Shown piece by piece: positions 7,503 through 15,677 of a stretch of 32,228 bases of DNA. Source of the DNA: an uncultured Pseudoflavonifractor sp. (lineage in GTDB: Bacteria; Bacillota; Clostridia; Oscillospirales; Oscillospiraceae). The stretch covers positions 1 to 32,228 of the forward strand of contig CAJFTA010000021.1 in assembly GCA_904419835.1 (NCBI GenBank), read 5' to 3'. A program made the position numbers and the translations under genes. The first letter of the stretch is position 1, and every line of letters starts with the position of its first letter. Under the pieces are notes generated by a model, which saw nothing but the letters and a program-made list of their open reading frames with translations, was not told where the DNA came from and made no database searches.

Positions 7503-9342
7503 GTGTACAGACCTCCATTGCCTTCCGGCAGAGACTTTCCCCGTCCAAACCGCAGAGCTTCCGCAGCTCGGCCACGGAACCGTGGGTCACAAAGGAGCGG
7601 CCGAGGTTGCAGAGCGCCATGCTGGATATCGGTGTGCCCGCCAGCGCCAGTTCCGTTGCAATCCGGCGGCCCACACAGTTTGCCTCCATCGCGTCTTCCG
7701 CTACAAGCAGGCAGTCTGTTTTGGAAACAGAACGTTGAATTACCTGAATATCAAGTGGTGTAATGGTATTTAACTTCACAATTTCAGCAGATATTCCATG
7801 CTGTTGGAGCAGCTCAGCGCAGCGAATTACTTCGTTTATCATAACGCCGTATCCAACCAGCGTGATATCGCCGCCCTGCCGCAGCAGGACGGCGGGCTCG
7901 GTGCCGGAATCTGCCGCATATAGGCCTTCCCCGCCTCGGGGATAGCGCAGTGCCACAGGTCCGCAAACCTCTTTTATGGCGTAGGCGAGCATGGTTTTCA
8001 GTTCAGAAAAGCTGGACGGACAGAGGACAGTCATCCCCGGCACCGTATCCAGAAAAGCCACGTCAAGGACTCCGTGGTGGGTCTCTCCGTCCTCCCCCAC
8101 CAAGCCGGCCCGATCTACTGCAAAGACCACATGGAGGCCCTGAATGGCCACATCGTGGATCAACATATCATAGCTGCGCTGAAGAAAGGTGGAATAAACC
8201 GCAAAAACCGGCACGAGCCCTTGTTTTGCCATCCCGGCGGCCATAGCGGTGGCGTGCCCCTCGGCGATGCCCACATCGAAATAGCGTGTCGGAAAACGGC
8301 GGGAAAACTCGCCCAGGCCGGTACCATCCCGCATAGCCGCTGTAATGGCGCAGATTCTGCGGTCCTCTTCCGCCAGTGCGCACAGCGCATCGCCGAAGGC
8401 GGCTGAAAAATTAGGACCGCCTTCCGAAAGCGGCTCTCCCGTTTGAACGCAGAATCGTCCGACACCGTGAAACTGGTCCGGATTGCGTTCCGCAGGTGCA
8501 TATCCATTTCCCTTTACAGTCCTTATGTGGAGAAGGACAGGGCCTTCAATGTCCTTGGCATATCGGATAAGACTGGTCAGACCCTTCACATCGTGGCCGT
8601 CTACCGGGCCGAGATAAGTAAATCCCATGTCCTCAAAGAAGGAACAGGGCAGCAGGGTCTCCTTGACGGCCTTTTTAATTCTGTGCGTAATTCGATAGAG
8701 GGTTTTCCCACCCGGCACAGTGCTGGTCACCTTCCGGTATCCCTTCTTGAAGCGCAGATATTGGGGCTTCAGCCGTTGTCTGGCTAAATGCTCGGCAATG
8801 CCGCCCACATTTTCTGTGATGGACATGCCGTTGTCATTAAGGATAACCAGCATCCGTTCGCCGCTGTTTCCGGCGTCAGAGAGGCCCTCATAGGCCAGGC
8901 CGCCCGTCAAAGCGCCGTCTCCGATGAGGGCAATTACATCGTAATCCTCTCCCAAAAGTGTCCGGGCTCTGGCCATGCCGGTGGCCACGGACACGGAGTT
9001 GGACGCATGGCCGGCAATAAACGCATCACAGCTGCTCTCTACCGGCTTGGGAAATCCAGCCATACCGCCGAACGTACGCAGACTGGCCATCTGGTCCGCT
9101 CTTCCAGTGAGAATTTTATGGGTATAACACTGGTGCCCCACATCAAAGACAAGCCGGTCCCGAGTGAAGTCGAATACCCGGTGAAGGGCTACCGTGACCT
9201 CCACCGCCCCTAGATTGGAGGCCAGGTGGCCTCCGGTTTTGGACACGGAGTCGATCAGGCCGGCGCGAATGCGGGTGCAAAGCGTCTCAGCTTCACAGTC
9301 CGTTATATTCTTTATATCCGGAATATCCGTTTGCTGAATCAT
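7495..9342 (-). CDS. dxs: 1-deoxy-D-xylulose-5-phosphate synthase
   Basis: Thiamine-diphosphate enzyme that condenses pyruvate and glyceraldehyde 3-phosphate in the first step of the MEP isoprenoid pathway; its product also feeds thiamine and pyridoxal synthesis. Seen are the ASNLGAVEVTVALH and VFDVGHQCYTHKILTGR blocks, the ThDP/Mg motif GDGALTGG followed by NDNGMS, and the transketolase-type pyrimidine domain (FAVYSTFLQRSYDMLIHDVA, with DRAGLVGEDGETHHG). At 615 residues it is full length. I start it at the ATG at 9342, five bases after AGAGG; a GTG two codons earlier overlaps the Shine-Dalgarno. Its 3' end overlaps tlyA by 8 bases. Confidence 0.97.
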   Translation of the reverse strand: MIQQTDIPDIKNITDCEAETLCTRIRAGLIDSVSKTGGHLASNLGAVEVTVALHRVFDFTRDRLVFDVGHQCYTHKILTGRADQMASLRTFGGMAGFPKPVESSCDAFIAGHASNSVSVATGMARARTLLGEDYDVIALIGDGALTGGLAYEGLSDAGNSGERMLVILNDNGMSITENVGGIAEHLARQRLKPQYLRFKKGYRKVTSTVPGGKTLYRITHRIKKAVKETLLPCSFFEDMGFTYLGPVDGHDVKGLTSLIRYAKDIEGPVLLHIRTVKGNGYAPAERNPDQFHGVGRFCVQTGEPLSEGGPNFSAAFGDALCALAEEDRRICAITAAMRDGTGLGEFSRRFPTRYFDVGIAEGHATAMAAGMAKQGLVPVFAVYSTFLQRSYDMLIHDVAIQGLHVVFAVDRAGLVGEDGETHHGVLDVAFLDTVPGMTVLCPSSFSELKTMLAYAIKEVCGPVALRYPRGGEGLYAADSGTEPAVLLRQGGDITLVGYGVMINEVIRCAELLQQHGISAEIVKLNTITPLDIQVIQRSVSKTDCLLVAEDAMEANCVGRRIATELALAGTPISSMALCNLGRSFVTHGSVAELRKLCGLDGESLCRKAMEVCTRG

Positions 9343-9363
9343 AAGCACCTCTGCGTAAATGAC

Positions 9364-9828
9364 TTATTGAATGAGATAGGCCCCCAGCAGTCCGATGGCC
9401 ACGCCCAGAAGCGCCCCCATGATCACCTGCATGGGCGTGTGGCCAAGCAGCTCTTTCAGCTCTTTTCCGAAGAGCTCCGGCTTCATCTCGCTCCAGTGAT
9501 CCATCATGTAGTTCAGAATTTTGGCCTGCTCTCCGGCAGCCTTGCGGACATTGGCGGCATCATACATGACTACAATGGCAATAACTGCCGCGATGGCAAA
9601 AAGCGGCGAGGAAAAGCCATACAGCATACCAGTGGATGCGGCGCAGGCGCAGACAAAGGCGGAGTGTGAGCTGGGCATCCCGCCGCTTCCCCAAATCCGG
9701 CGCCAGTCGAGCCGCTTCTTGGTCAGGAGTTGGATGACCACCTTCAGCCCCTGTGCCACAGCCCAGGACAGAGCGGCCAGAATCAGAATTAAATTTCCCA
9801 AGTGGTAATTGGCGGCGTTCAGTTCCAT
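9364..9828 (-). CDS. Divergent PAP2 family membrane protein (DUF212, YuiD-like)
   Basis: A 154-residue protein with about four hydrophobic helices (residues 9-30, 50-70, 73-92, 130-153). The GGMPSSHSA signature near residues 49-57 and the later YDAANVRKAAGEQA block are diagnostic of PF02681, a family related to PAP2 lipid phosphatases. The PSSH motif corresponds to one of the PAP2 active-site elements, so a lipid-phosphate phosphatase role is plausible but unproven. The gene sits between ispA (6 bases upstream) and dxs (21 bases downstream), inside the isoprenoid pair, which hints at prenyl-phosphate substrates. Confidence 0.92.
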   Translation of the reverse strand: MELNAANYHLGNLILILAALSWAVAQGLKVVIQLLTKKRLDWRRIWGSGGMPSSHSAFVCACAASTGMLYGFSSPLFAIAAVIAIVVMYDAANVRKAAGEQAKILNYMMDHWSEMKPELFGKELKELLGHTPMQVIMGALLGVAIGLLGAYLIQ

Positions 9829-9834
9829 ATGCGG

Positions 9835-10716
9835 TCACTTCTCCCGTTTTACCAATTTATCTGCCAGCCAGCACAGGAACCCGGTATCCTCAAATGTACT
9901 GCGGAGGACCTCTTTGGCAGCTTCGGTCTTTTCGTTTACCAGCTTCTCACAGGCTTCCATACCCTTAAGGCTGACAAATGTTACCTTCTCATTGGCGGCG
10001 TCAGAGCCGATGGGCTTGCCCAGCTTGGCCTCATCACCCTCTACGTCCAGCATGTCGTCCCGGATCTGGAAGGCGAGGCCAAGCAGCTGGGCATATCGCC
10101 GCACGGCTGTCCGCTCCCGTTCTCCGCCTCCGGCCACAATACATCCAATCTCTGTGGCTGCGGCGATAAGCGCGCCGGTTTTCAGCCGCTGCAGCTCCTC
10201 CAGTTCGGACAGGGACAGGGAGTGTCCCTCCCCTGCCATATCAAGCGCCTGGCCGCCAACCATGCCCCGCGCGCCGGCAGCGCGGCCCAGACAGGCGGAG
10301 ATAGCCAGCGCCTGTTCCGCGCCGAGGGCCGTTCCATGTTCGGCAATGGTTTCAAAGGCTGCTGTCAACAGAGCATCCCCCGCTAAAACCGCTGTGGCCT
10401 CGCCGTAGACCTTGTGATTGGTAGGCTGGCCGCGGCGCAGATCATCGTCGTCCATGCAGGGCAGATCGTCATGAATGAGGGAGTAGGTGTGGACCATCTC
10501 CACCGCGCAGGCAAACGGAAGGGCTGTGGCCACATCTCCGCCGCACATACGACAGGTCTCAAGCGCCAGTACGGGACGGATACGCTTTCCGCCGGCCAGC
10601 AGGCTGTACATCATGGCGTCATACAGGTCGGCGCGGGGCTCACGCCCCACAAAACAGCGCTGAAGATAGTCCTCTACCAGGTCGCAGTCTGCGCGAAGCA
10701 TATCGTCGTACATCAT
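9835..10716 (-). CDS. ispA: Farnesyl diphosphate synthase (polyprenyl synthetase family)
   Basis: Makes the C15 diphosphate that primes undecaprenyl and other polyprenyl chains. The first aspartate-rich motif is DDLPCMDDDD (residues 83-92), with the usual insertion of bacterial FPP synthases and a tyrosine five residues before it, consistent with a short product. The second motif QIRDDMLDVEG is in the C-terminal half, and GGKRIRP (residues 42-48) binds IPP. The start is the ATG at 10716, eight bases after AAGGAG, giving 293 residues; upstream in-frame codons lack a ribosome binding site. The 119 bases between xseB and this start show no clear promoter, so it is probably cotranscribed with xseB. 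Confidence 0.95.
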   Translation of the reverse strand: MMYDDMLRADCDLVEDYLQRCFVGREPRADLYDAMMYSLLAGGKRIRPVLALETCRMCGGDVATALPFACAVEMVHTYSLIHDDLPCMDDDDLRRGQPTNHKVYGEATAVLAGDALLTAAFETIAEHGTALGAEQALAISACLGRAAGARGMVGGQALDMAGEGHSLSLSELEELQRLKTGALIAAATEIGCIVAGGGERERTAVRRYAQLLGLAFQIRDDMLDVEGDEAKLGKPIGSDAANEKVTFVSLKGMEACEKLVNEKTEAAKEVLRSTFEDTGFLCWLADKLVKREK

Positions 10717-10835
10717 CCCGGAAACTCCTTTGCTCTGCAAAACTTCGGCGCACAAGCCCGACCAATGCAGGCCCTTTTACGCCTGGAAACCACATGGAGG
10801 CGCCGCACACTGCGTCCCCTGAGGGGCAAGCCCCA

Positions 10836-11069
10836 TTACACACCCTGATCCATAGGCTGCTCCACTGGAGTTCCATCCGGAGCGGCAGTCAGCTTAATGA
10901 CTTTTTGCTCCGCCTTGTCCAGCATTGTGGAGCACTTCTTCATCAGACTTGTCCCCTCCTCAAAGAGGGCCAGGGCATCCTCCAGCGGTGCATCCCCCTG
11001 CTCCAGCCGGGCTACAATCTCCTCCAGCCGGGCCATAGCCTGTTCAAAGGTCAGCTTTTTTTCAGCCAT
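10836..11069 (-). CDS. xseB: Exodeoxyribonuclease VII small subunit
   Basis: The 77-residue small subunit of exonuclease VII, which degrades single-stranded DNA together with XseA. The sequence is the standard three-helix pattern: LTFEQAMARLEEIVARLEQGDAPLEDALALFEEG, then a KKC-rich helix (LMKKCSTMLDKAEQKV). It begins 7 bases after the xseA stop codon, so the two subunits are translated from one message. Confidence 0.96.
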   Translation of the reverse strand: MAEKKLTFEQAMARLEEIVARLEQGDAPLEDALALFEEGTSLMKKCSTMLDKAEQKVIKLTAAPDGTPVEQPMDQGV

Positions 11070-11076
11070 CTGTCAA

Positions 11077-12276
11077 TCAACGCTCCTTTACAACACAGGG
11101 AATTTCTCCATCCGCCACCCGCAGGCGCAGCGAATCCCCCGCCCCAACATCAGCTTTGGAGCGCACCACCGTGCCGTCCTCCCGGCGGGGAATGGCGTAG
11201 CCTCTGGCCAGCACCTTCAGGGGGCTCATGGCGTCCAGGGACGCCGCCAACCGGGCAAAGCGCTGCCGCTCCCGGCTCAGTGAACCCGAAAGCCCATGGG
11301 CCAGCCGGGTACGCTGGTAGTCCAGCAGCACCCGCCGGTCCTCAATATAGTTCATGGGATTCCGTAAAGCCCGGCTGCCTGACAGCCGTTCCAGCTTAGA
11401 GGAAAGCTCCCCCAGCCGCCGTGTCATGGCCCGCTCCATCCGGGCTGACAGCTGGTTCAGCCTGCCTGCCACGTCGTTCTGGTCAGGGACGGCCAGCTCC
11501 GCCGCGTTGGAGGGGGTGGCAGCCCGCAGATCCGCCACAAAGTCAGCGATGGTCACGTCCGGCTCATGGCCAACAGCGGAGATTACCGGAAGCTGGGAGG
11601 CGTAGATAGCCCGTGCCACAATCTCCTCGTTAAAAGCCCACAAGTCCTCCATGGAACCGCCGCCCCGGCCGGTAATAATGAGGTCGGCCCAGCCCAGGCG
11701 GTTGACCCAGCTCAGGGCCGCAGCGATCTCGCCGGGGGCCTCCGACCCCTGGACCCGTACGGGCACCACGGCCACCTGTGCCATAGGCCACCGGGCTCCC
11801 AGAATCCGCAGCATGTCCCGCACCGCCGCACCGGCGGCCGAGGTCACCAGGGCGATACGGCGCGGAAAACGGGGAATGGGCTTTTTATGGGACGGGTCAA
11901 ACAGCCCTTCGGCGTACAGTTTGGCCTTGAGCTGCTCAAAGGCCACATAGAGGTCACCCACGCCGTCAGGCGTCAGGGCGCTGACATAGAGCTGGTACTG
12001 TCCGTCCCTGGGGAACACCGTTACCCGGCCGAAGGCCACCACCTTCATGCCGTTTTCCGGGCGGAACCGGAGGGCGGATGCCTCCCTGCGGAACATGACG
12101 CAGCGGATGGCGCCTCCCTCATCCTTCATGGAGAAGTAGTGGTGACCGGAGGGGTACATCTTATAATTGGAGAGCTCACCCCGGATATAGATACCGGAGA
12201 GCGCACCATTCCCGTCCAGCAGATCCTTGATGTATTGGTTGACTTGGGAGACGGAGTAGACTGTATCGTTTCTCAT
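11077..12276 (-). CDS. xseA: Exodeoxyribonuclease VII large subunit
   Basis: Catalytic subunit of exonuclease VII. An N-terminal OB-fold covers about residues 1-100 (YSVSQVNQYIKDLLDG...GIYIRGELSNYK; HHYFSMKD). The catalytic domain follows with IALVTSAAGAAVRDML, the LIITGRGGGSMEDLWAFNEE block and ISAVGHEPDVTIADFVAD with AATPSNAAEL. A helical region and a C-terminal beta segment (ARGYAIPRREDGTVVRS) complete the 399-residue protein. Its start overlaps the stop of the TsaD paralog by four bases (ATGA), indicating coupled translation. Confidence 0.97.
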   Translation of the reverse strand: MRNDTVYSVSQVNQYIKDLLDGNGALSGIYIRGELSNYKMYPSGHHYFSMKDEGGAIRCVMFRREASALRFRPENGMKVVAFGRVTVFPRDGQYQLYVSALTPDGVGDLYVAFEQLKAKLYAEGLFDPSHKKPIPRFPRRIALVTSAAGAAVRDMLRILGARWPMAQVAVVPVRVQGSEAPGEIAAALSWVNRLGWADLIITGRGGGSMEDLWAFNEEIVARAIYASQLPVISAVGHEPDVTIADFVADLRAATPSNAAELAVPDQNDVAGRLNQLSARMERAMTRRLGELSSKLERLSGSRALRNPMNYIEDRRVLLDYQRTRLAHGLSGSLSRERQRFARLAASLDAMSPLKVLARGYAIPRREDGTVVRSKADVGAGDSLRLRVADGEIPCVVKER

Positions 12277-13214
12277 CGCCCATTCTCCCCCGCCCGCAGA
12301 CTGCGCCAGGCCAGAATGGCTACCCCCATGGCGTTGTCCGTGGAGTATCTGGGCTCGGCAAAGACCGCGCCCTTCAGCTTCTCCCGCAGCAGGGTATTGG
12401 AGGCCACTCCGCCGGAGCAGAGCACGTTCAGGCCGGGATGCTCCTCCAATGCGGTAGTCGTGGCTCTTGCGACCGCATCAGCAACGGTATTCAGTGCAAA
12501 ACGGGCAATGTCGGCGGGGGCTTCTCCCCGCTCAGCCATGGCCTTGACCTGGTTTTCCACGCCGGATAGGGAGAAAGAACAGCCGTTGAGCTTCACACGA
12601 AAGCGGTGGTCACTCCGGGATTCCCGGGCCAGAGCGTCCAGGGCCTTTCCGGCGGGAAAGTCCAGCCCCAGCAGCTTTCCGGTCCGGTCAATGAGCTGGC
12701 CGGCGGAGATATCACTGGTGCCGCCGATGGCCCGGGCACGGACATTGACCCCCTCCGGCTCCACATACAGCAGCTCTGTAGTGCCGCCGGAGAGATGCCA
12801 GGCCAGAATAGGCCCGTCCAGCAGGTCCAGCCGGCCGGCGGACCATGCGGCGGCGGCAATGTGCCCCTGCTGATGGGACACCGGGAAAAAGGGCACGTTC
12901 AAAGTGGCGGACAGGGCTCTCCCCTGCCCTTCTCCGGCCAGGAAACAGGGCATGTAGGAGCCGTCCACCGCCCTGGGGCGGGTGCTGGCGCCCACGGCCC
13001 GCAGTTCACCGAGCAAATCCTTTTCATGGAGCTGCTCAAAAAGGCCGGGCAGCCGTTTCACATGCTGGAACAGGGCGTCGCTCTGGCGCAGACCCAGAGT
13101 GCCGGACGGCACATCCAGCAGACGCCCGATATTCTCCCCTGTGGTTCCGTCAAATACAGCCACAGAGGTGGTGTAATTGCTGGTGTCCAGACCCAGACAG
13201 CGTAGTCCGGTCAT
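12273..13214 (-). CDS. TsaD/Kae1-family paralog (peptidase M22-like, ASKHA fold)
   Basis: A 313-residue protein of the Kae1/TsaD (glycoprotease, M22) family. True TsaD makes the t6A37 modification of ANN-decoding tRNAs. Visible features are the phosphate-1 loop GLDTSNYTTSVAVFD (residues 7-21), HQQGH (an HxxxH metal site near residue 113), LSGGTTELL, the GKLLGLDFPAGKALD block and the C-terminal CSGGVASN. It differs from canonical TsaD in lacking the SCDET sequence after the first glycine-aspartate motif and in having SGGTT where TsaD has SGGHT. It is also shorter than the usual 330-350 residues. These changes and its fixed position between nusB and xseA mark the second, poorly characterised clostridial paralog rather than the t6A enzyme. 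It overlaps both neighbours by four bases. Confidence 0.85.
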   Translation of the reverse strand: MTGLRCLGLDTSNYTTSVAVFDGTTGENIGRLLDVPSGTLGLRQSDALFQHVKRLPGLFEQLHEKDLLGELRAVGASTRPRAVDGSYMPCFLAGEGQGRALSATLNVPFFPVSHQQGHIAAAAWSAGRLDLLDGPILAWHLSGGTTELLYVEPEGVNVRARAIGGTSDISAGQLIDRTGKLLGLDFPAGKALDALARESRSDHRFRVKLNGCSFSLSGVENQVKAMAERGEAPADIARFALNTVADAVARATTTALEEHPGLNVLCSGGVASNTLLREKLKGAVFAEPRYSTDNAMGVAILAWRSLRAGENGR

Positions 13215-13741
13215 GCCTGGGGGGCCTCCGCATCCTCGGCGGCAACGGGCTCAGCGTCAAAAATGTCCTCGGCCTGGAAGGCGGATGCCCGCTCGGGGAT
13301 GGACTCCTTGCGGACAAAGGAGCCCAGAATGCCGTTGATGAAGGAGACAACCTCGGGCGTCTCGTACCCCTTGGCGATCTCCAGAGCCTCGTTGATGGCG
13401 GCGGCGTTGGGCACGTCCTGCATATAGAGGATTTCGTACATGGCCACCCGCATCACCGCCACCGCCACCCGGGGAATTCGGGAGAAGGTCCAGCCGATGG
13501 CGTAGCGGGAGATATAGTCGTCCAGCTCAGGGCAGTGGAGATACACCCCCCGCACCAGCTCGCTTATGTACTCCCGCTGCTTGGCGTTGGGGTATTCAGC
13601 GTAAAGAGGCTCCTCCTCCCCGATGAGCGCAAATGTCGCGCGCGTCAGGGCCGTATCCAGAAGCTCATCAGCAGTCTGGTTGGTAAAGCTGAGCTCAAAG
13701 GTGAGATGTACGGCAATTTCTCTGGCGTTGGTCCTGGTCAT
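13211..13741 (-). CDS. nusB: Transcription antitermination factor NusB
   Basis: RNA-binding all-alpha protein that joins NusE at boxA of rRNA operons. Family features include an N-terminal NAREIAVHLTFELSF helix, the YISELVRGVYLHCPELDDYISRYAIGWTFSRIPRVAVAVMRVAMYEIL core (shown broken across the middle of the protein) and AINEALEIAKGYETPEVVSFINGILGSF near residue 140. It has 176 residues, about 35 more than usual: an acidic, alanine-rich C-terminal tail follows the domain. GGAGG lies 7 bases before the ATG. It heads the long housekeeping run ending with recN. Confidence 0.95.
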   Translation of the reverse strand: MTRTNAREIAVHLTFELSFTNQTADELLDTALTRATFALIGEEEPLYAEYPNAKQREYISELVRGVYLHCPELDDYISRYAIGWTFSRIPRVAVAVMRVAMYEILYMQDVPNAAAINEALEIAKGYETPEVVSFINGILGSFVRKESIPERASAFQAEDIFDAEPVAAEDAEAPQA

Positions 13742-13818
13742 GTTTCTTCCTCCGTCACAGGCCGTCCTGCGGCCCTGCTATTTCTCTCATGAATGGATAG
13801 TTCAATGAATATAACCCT

Positions 13819-13847
13819 ATTATATACAAAGTCCAACCAAAGATAAA
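13819..13847 (-). promoter_or_regulatory. Probable promoter of the nusB-recN transcript
   Basis: Minus strand TATAAT (13819-13824) with TTTATC 17 bases upstream (13842-13847). The -10 box is perfect and the -35 is weak. It lies between the asp23 terminator and nusB, where a promoter is needed. Confidence 0.55.
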
Positions 13848-13870
13848 CCCCCAGTTTTGCGCCTGTACGC

Positions 13871-13913
13871 AAAAAAGCATTGAGCGCGGGGGCCGCGCCC
13901 AATGCTCTTTTTT
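13871..13913 (-). terminator. Terminator of the Asp23/Gls24 gene
   Basis: Outer stem 13876-13882 with 13900-13906 and inner stem 13884-13889 with 13893-13898, flanked by A and T runs on both sides. Confidence 0.88.
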
Positions 13914-13920
13914 GGAGATG

Positions 13921-14313
13921 TTACTGGGGCCGCTTGGCGTCCCGGTCAAAGGTGATGCCGGAGACGTTCACGTTGACGCATGCGGGGGTCAGGCCGCTGG
14001 TATTCTCAAGGCTGGAGAACACGGCGTCCTGCACCTTGGCGGCCACCTCGGGAATGGTATAGCCGTACTTCACCAGGATGCCCACATCGACGGTCAGGCT
14101 GCCGTCCTCATTGCTGGAAACGCGGACGCCCTTGGCCAGGTTCTTCTTGCCGCCCAGCATCTCCACAAGATCGTTGCCCAGATTGGCCGCCAGGCTGCCG
14201 ACACCTTCTACCTCCAGCGCGGCGGCGGCGGCGATAACCGCCATAACATCCTCAGATATATGGATATTTCCCATCTCATCGGGGCGGGAAACGTACTCTC
14301 TGCCTTCGCCCAT
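13921..14313 (-). CDS. Asp23/Gls24 family envelope stress response protein
   Basis: The family (PF03780) includes staphylococcal Asp23, enterococcal Gls24 and B. subtilis YqhY; many are membrane-associated and linked to cell-envelope homeostasis or fatty acid synthesis. The 130-residue protein shows GNIHISEDVMAVIAAAAALEVEGV, the VDVGILVKYGYTIPEVAAKVQDAV block and a C-terminal VNVNVSGITF strand, all family hallmarks. I start it at the ATG at 14313 (AAGGAG ten bases upstream), because the open frame before that runs through the spoIIIA terminator and the promoter. In B. subtilis yqhY is also next to nusB and the spoIIIA region, so the location is conserved. It forms its own transcription unit. 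Confidence 0.93.
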   Translation of the reverse strand: MGEGREYVSRPDEMGNIHISEDVMAVIAAAAALEVEGVGSLAANLGNDLVEMLGGKKNLAKGVRVSSNEDGSLTVDVGILVKYGYTIPEVAAKVQDAVFSSLENTSGLTPACVNVNVSGITFDRDAKRPQ

Positions 14314-14363
14314 AAAGGTCACACTCCTTATGTCGTACAGTATAGGGTCCGATATCTCTAAGC

Positions 14364-14392
14364 ATTGTACCACAAACCGGCGAAAATAACAA
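14364..14392 (-). promoter_or_regulatory. Promoter of the Asp23/Gls24 gene
   Basis: Minus strand TTGTTA (14387-14392), 17-base spacer, TACAAT (14364-14369). Confidence 0.8.
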
Positions 14393-14426
14393 ATATATTT
14401 TTGCCCATTCTCCGAAAACCTTTCAG

Positions 14427-14486
14427 AAAAACTGCGCCGGGCAACGGTCCGCGGCTCCTGTTCTCCGCGGACCGTCAGCCCGGCGC
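14427..14486 (-). terminator. Terminator of the spoIIIA operon
   Basis: A very stable stem: 9 bp (14434-14442 with 14478-14486), a small internal loop, then 10 bp (14445-14454 with 14465-14474), followed on the minus strand by AGTTTTTC. Confidence 0.93.
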
Positions 14487-14494
14487 TTCCGGCT

Positions 14495-15124
14495 TTATTC
14501 CTCTGTGGCCTCGATGATTTTGATTTTGCTGGCCTCCATACCGGTCTCGTCGGTGACGATCTCGGTAATCTTGGCCACATCGGCGTCAGTGAGGCTCACG
14601 CCGTTGTTGGACACCACGACGGACACGCTGTTGTCCCCGATGAAGGCCACGCAGTCGGCGTAGCCCTTGGCGGTGACCAGGTTTTCAATCTGGGCCTCGC
14701 TGACCGTGACGCTGGCCATGGTCTGGATGGAGGCGTTGGCCTCGTCCTTCATGGCCTGGTCGGCGTTCTCATCCCCGGCGGCCTCCTGGAGCAGTGCGAG
14801 GGCGCTGTCTCTGGCCTGCTGCCGGTTGAGCCGGGCGGAGTCAAAGTAATTGCTGCTCCCGGTCTCCGATGTACCATTCTCTGTCTGCTGGCCAGAGGTC
14901 TCGCCGTCCGCTCCGGCGCTGGGCGACGGCGACGGAGCGGCAGAGGCCGTACTGCCGGTCAGGAGAGGATCGCTGGTCTGCTGTCCGCCTACCAGAGCCG
15001 CTTCGCCCAGCGTCTTGCCGGCGTCTGTGTTGTTGTCCTTGTGGTAGGACCAGTTGAGATAAACCGCCACACACACAAAGAGAACAATGGCCGCCACCAC
15101 CGCGTTTCGTTTCCAGAGCTTCAT
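14495..15124 (-). CDS. spoIIIAH: Stage III sporulation protein AH
   Basis: Mother-cell component of the SpoIIIA-SpoIIQ channel that links mother cell and forespore. The 209-residue protein has an N-terminal membrane anchor (residues 8-26), a Ser/Gly/Thr-rich linker at about residues 45-92, and a C-terminal domain with LNRQQARDSALALLQ. Its end (VSVVVSNNGVSLTDADVAKITEIV) follows the YscJ/FliF-like ring-building fold known for SpoIIIAH. It is the last gene of the operon, 28 bases after spoIIIAG and just before the terminator. The linker is longer and more low-complexity than in B. subtilis. Confidence 0.94.
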   Translation of the reverse strand: MKLWKRNAVVAAIVLFVCVAVYLNWSYHKDNNTDAGKTLGEAALVGGQQTSDPLLTGSTASAAPSPSPSAGADGETSGQQTENGTSETGSSNYFDSARLNRQQARDSALALLQEAAGDENADQAMKDEANASIQTMASVTVSEAQIENLVTAKGYADCVAFIGDNSVSVVVSNNGVSLTDADVAKITEIVTDETGMEASKIKIIEATEE

Positions 15125-15152
15125 ACTGAACCAATCCTTTCACCGTTTATCA

Positions 15153-15677
15153 TCATTTTGATTTGCATATGGATATTTTGTCAGCGCCCAGCCCGGTCAG
15201 GGCGGACACCGCGTCCACCAGCCTGAGACAGACCGCCGGGTCGCCGCCCCCCGGGCAGACCACCAGCGCGCCCTGATACTGAGGGTAAACCTGCTGGAGC
15301 ACCACCGCGTCTTCCGTGCCCGAGCCGGTGGACACCACCACAGTGCTGGTGGTGCTCTCCTCCCCGGAGCGGCTGGAATCCTGGGCCAGAATCTGCCGGG
15401 CGCCGCTTTTTACCGTGAGAACCACTGTCACCTCCCCCGCCCCGTCTACCCTGGAGAGGGCCTGCTCCAGCTTCCGCTCCATCTCCTCCACCTGGAAGGT
15501 CTCCCCGCTGTGCTCGGCCTGGCGCTCCGCGCCGCTGTCAGAGGGACTCTCCTCTCCGTCCAGGGGCAGGAGGAGCAGCACGATGCCGGCCGCAATCACC
15601 AGAAGCACATACTTATATTTCTGGAAGAGTTCAGCTGCCTTTTGGGGCAGTCGCTCCCATGGAAATGTTCCTTTCAT
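15153..15677 (-). CDS. spoIIIAG: Stage III sporulation protein AG
   Basis: Ring-forming component of the SpoIIIA-SpoIIQ complex. The 174-residue protein carries an N-terminal basic segment, one membrane helix (residues 24-40) and an extracytoplasmic domain with LEQALSRVDGAGEVTVVLTV. The VLQQVYPQYQGALVVCPGGGDPAVCLRLVDAVSALTG region, a typical SpoIIIAG end, completes it. It overlaps spoIIIAF by four bases (ATGA). Confidence 0.93.
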   Translation of the reverse strand: MKGTFPWERLPQKAAELFQKYKYVLLVIAAGIVLLLLPLDGEESPSDSGAERQAEHSGETFQVEEMERKLEQALSRVDGAGEVTVVLTVKSGARQILAQDSSRSGEESTTSTVVVSTGSGTEDAVVLQQVYPQYQGALVVCPGGGDPAVCLRLVDAVSALTGLGADKISICKSK

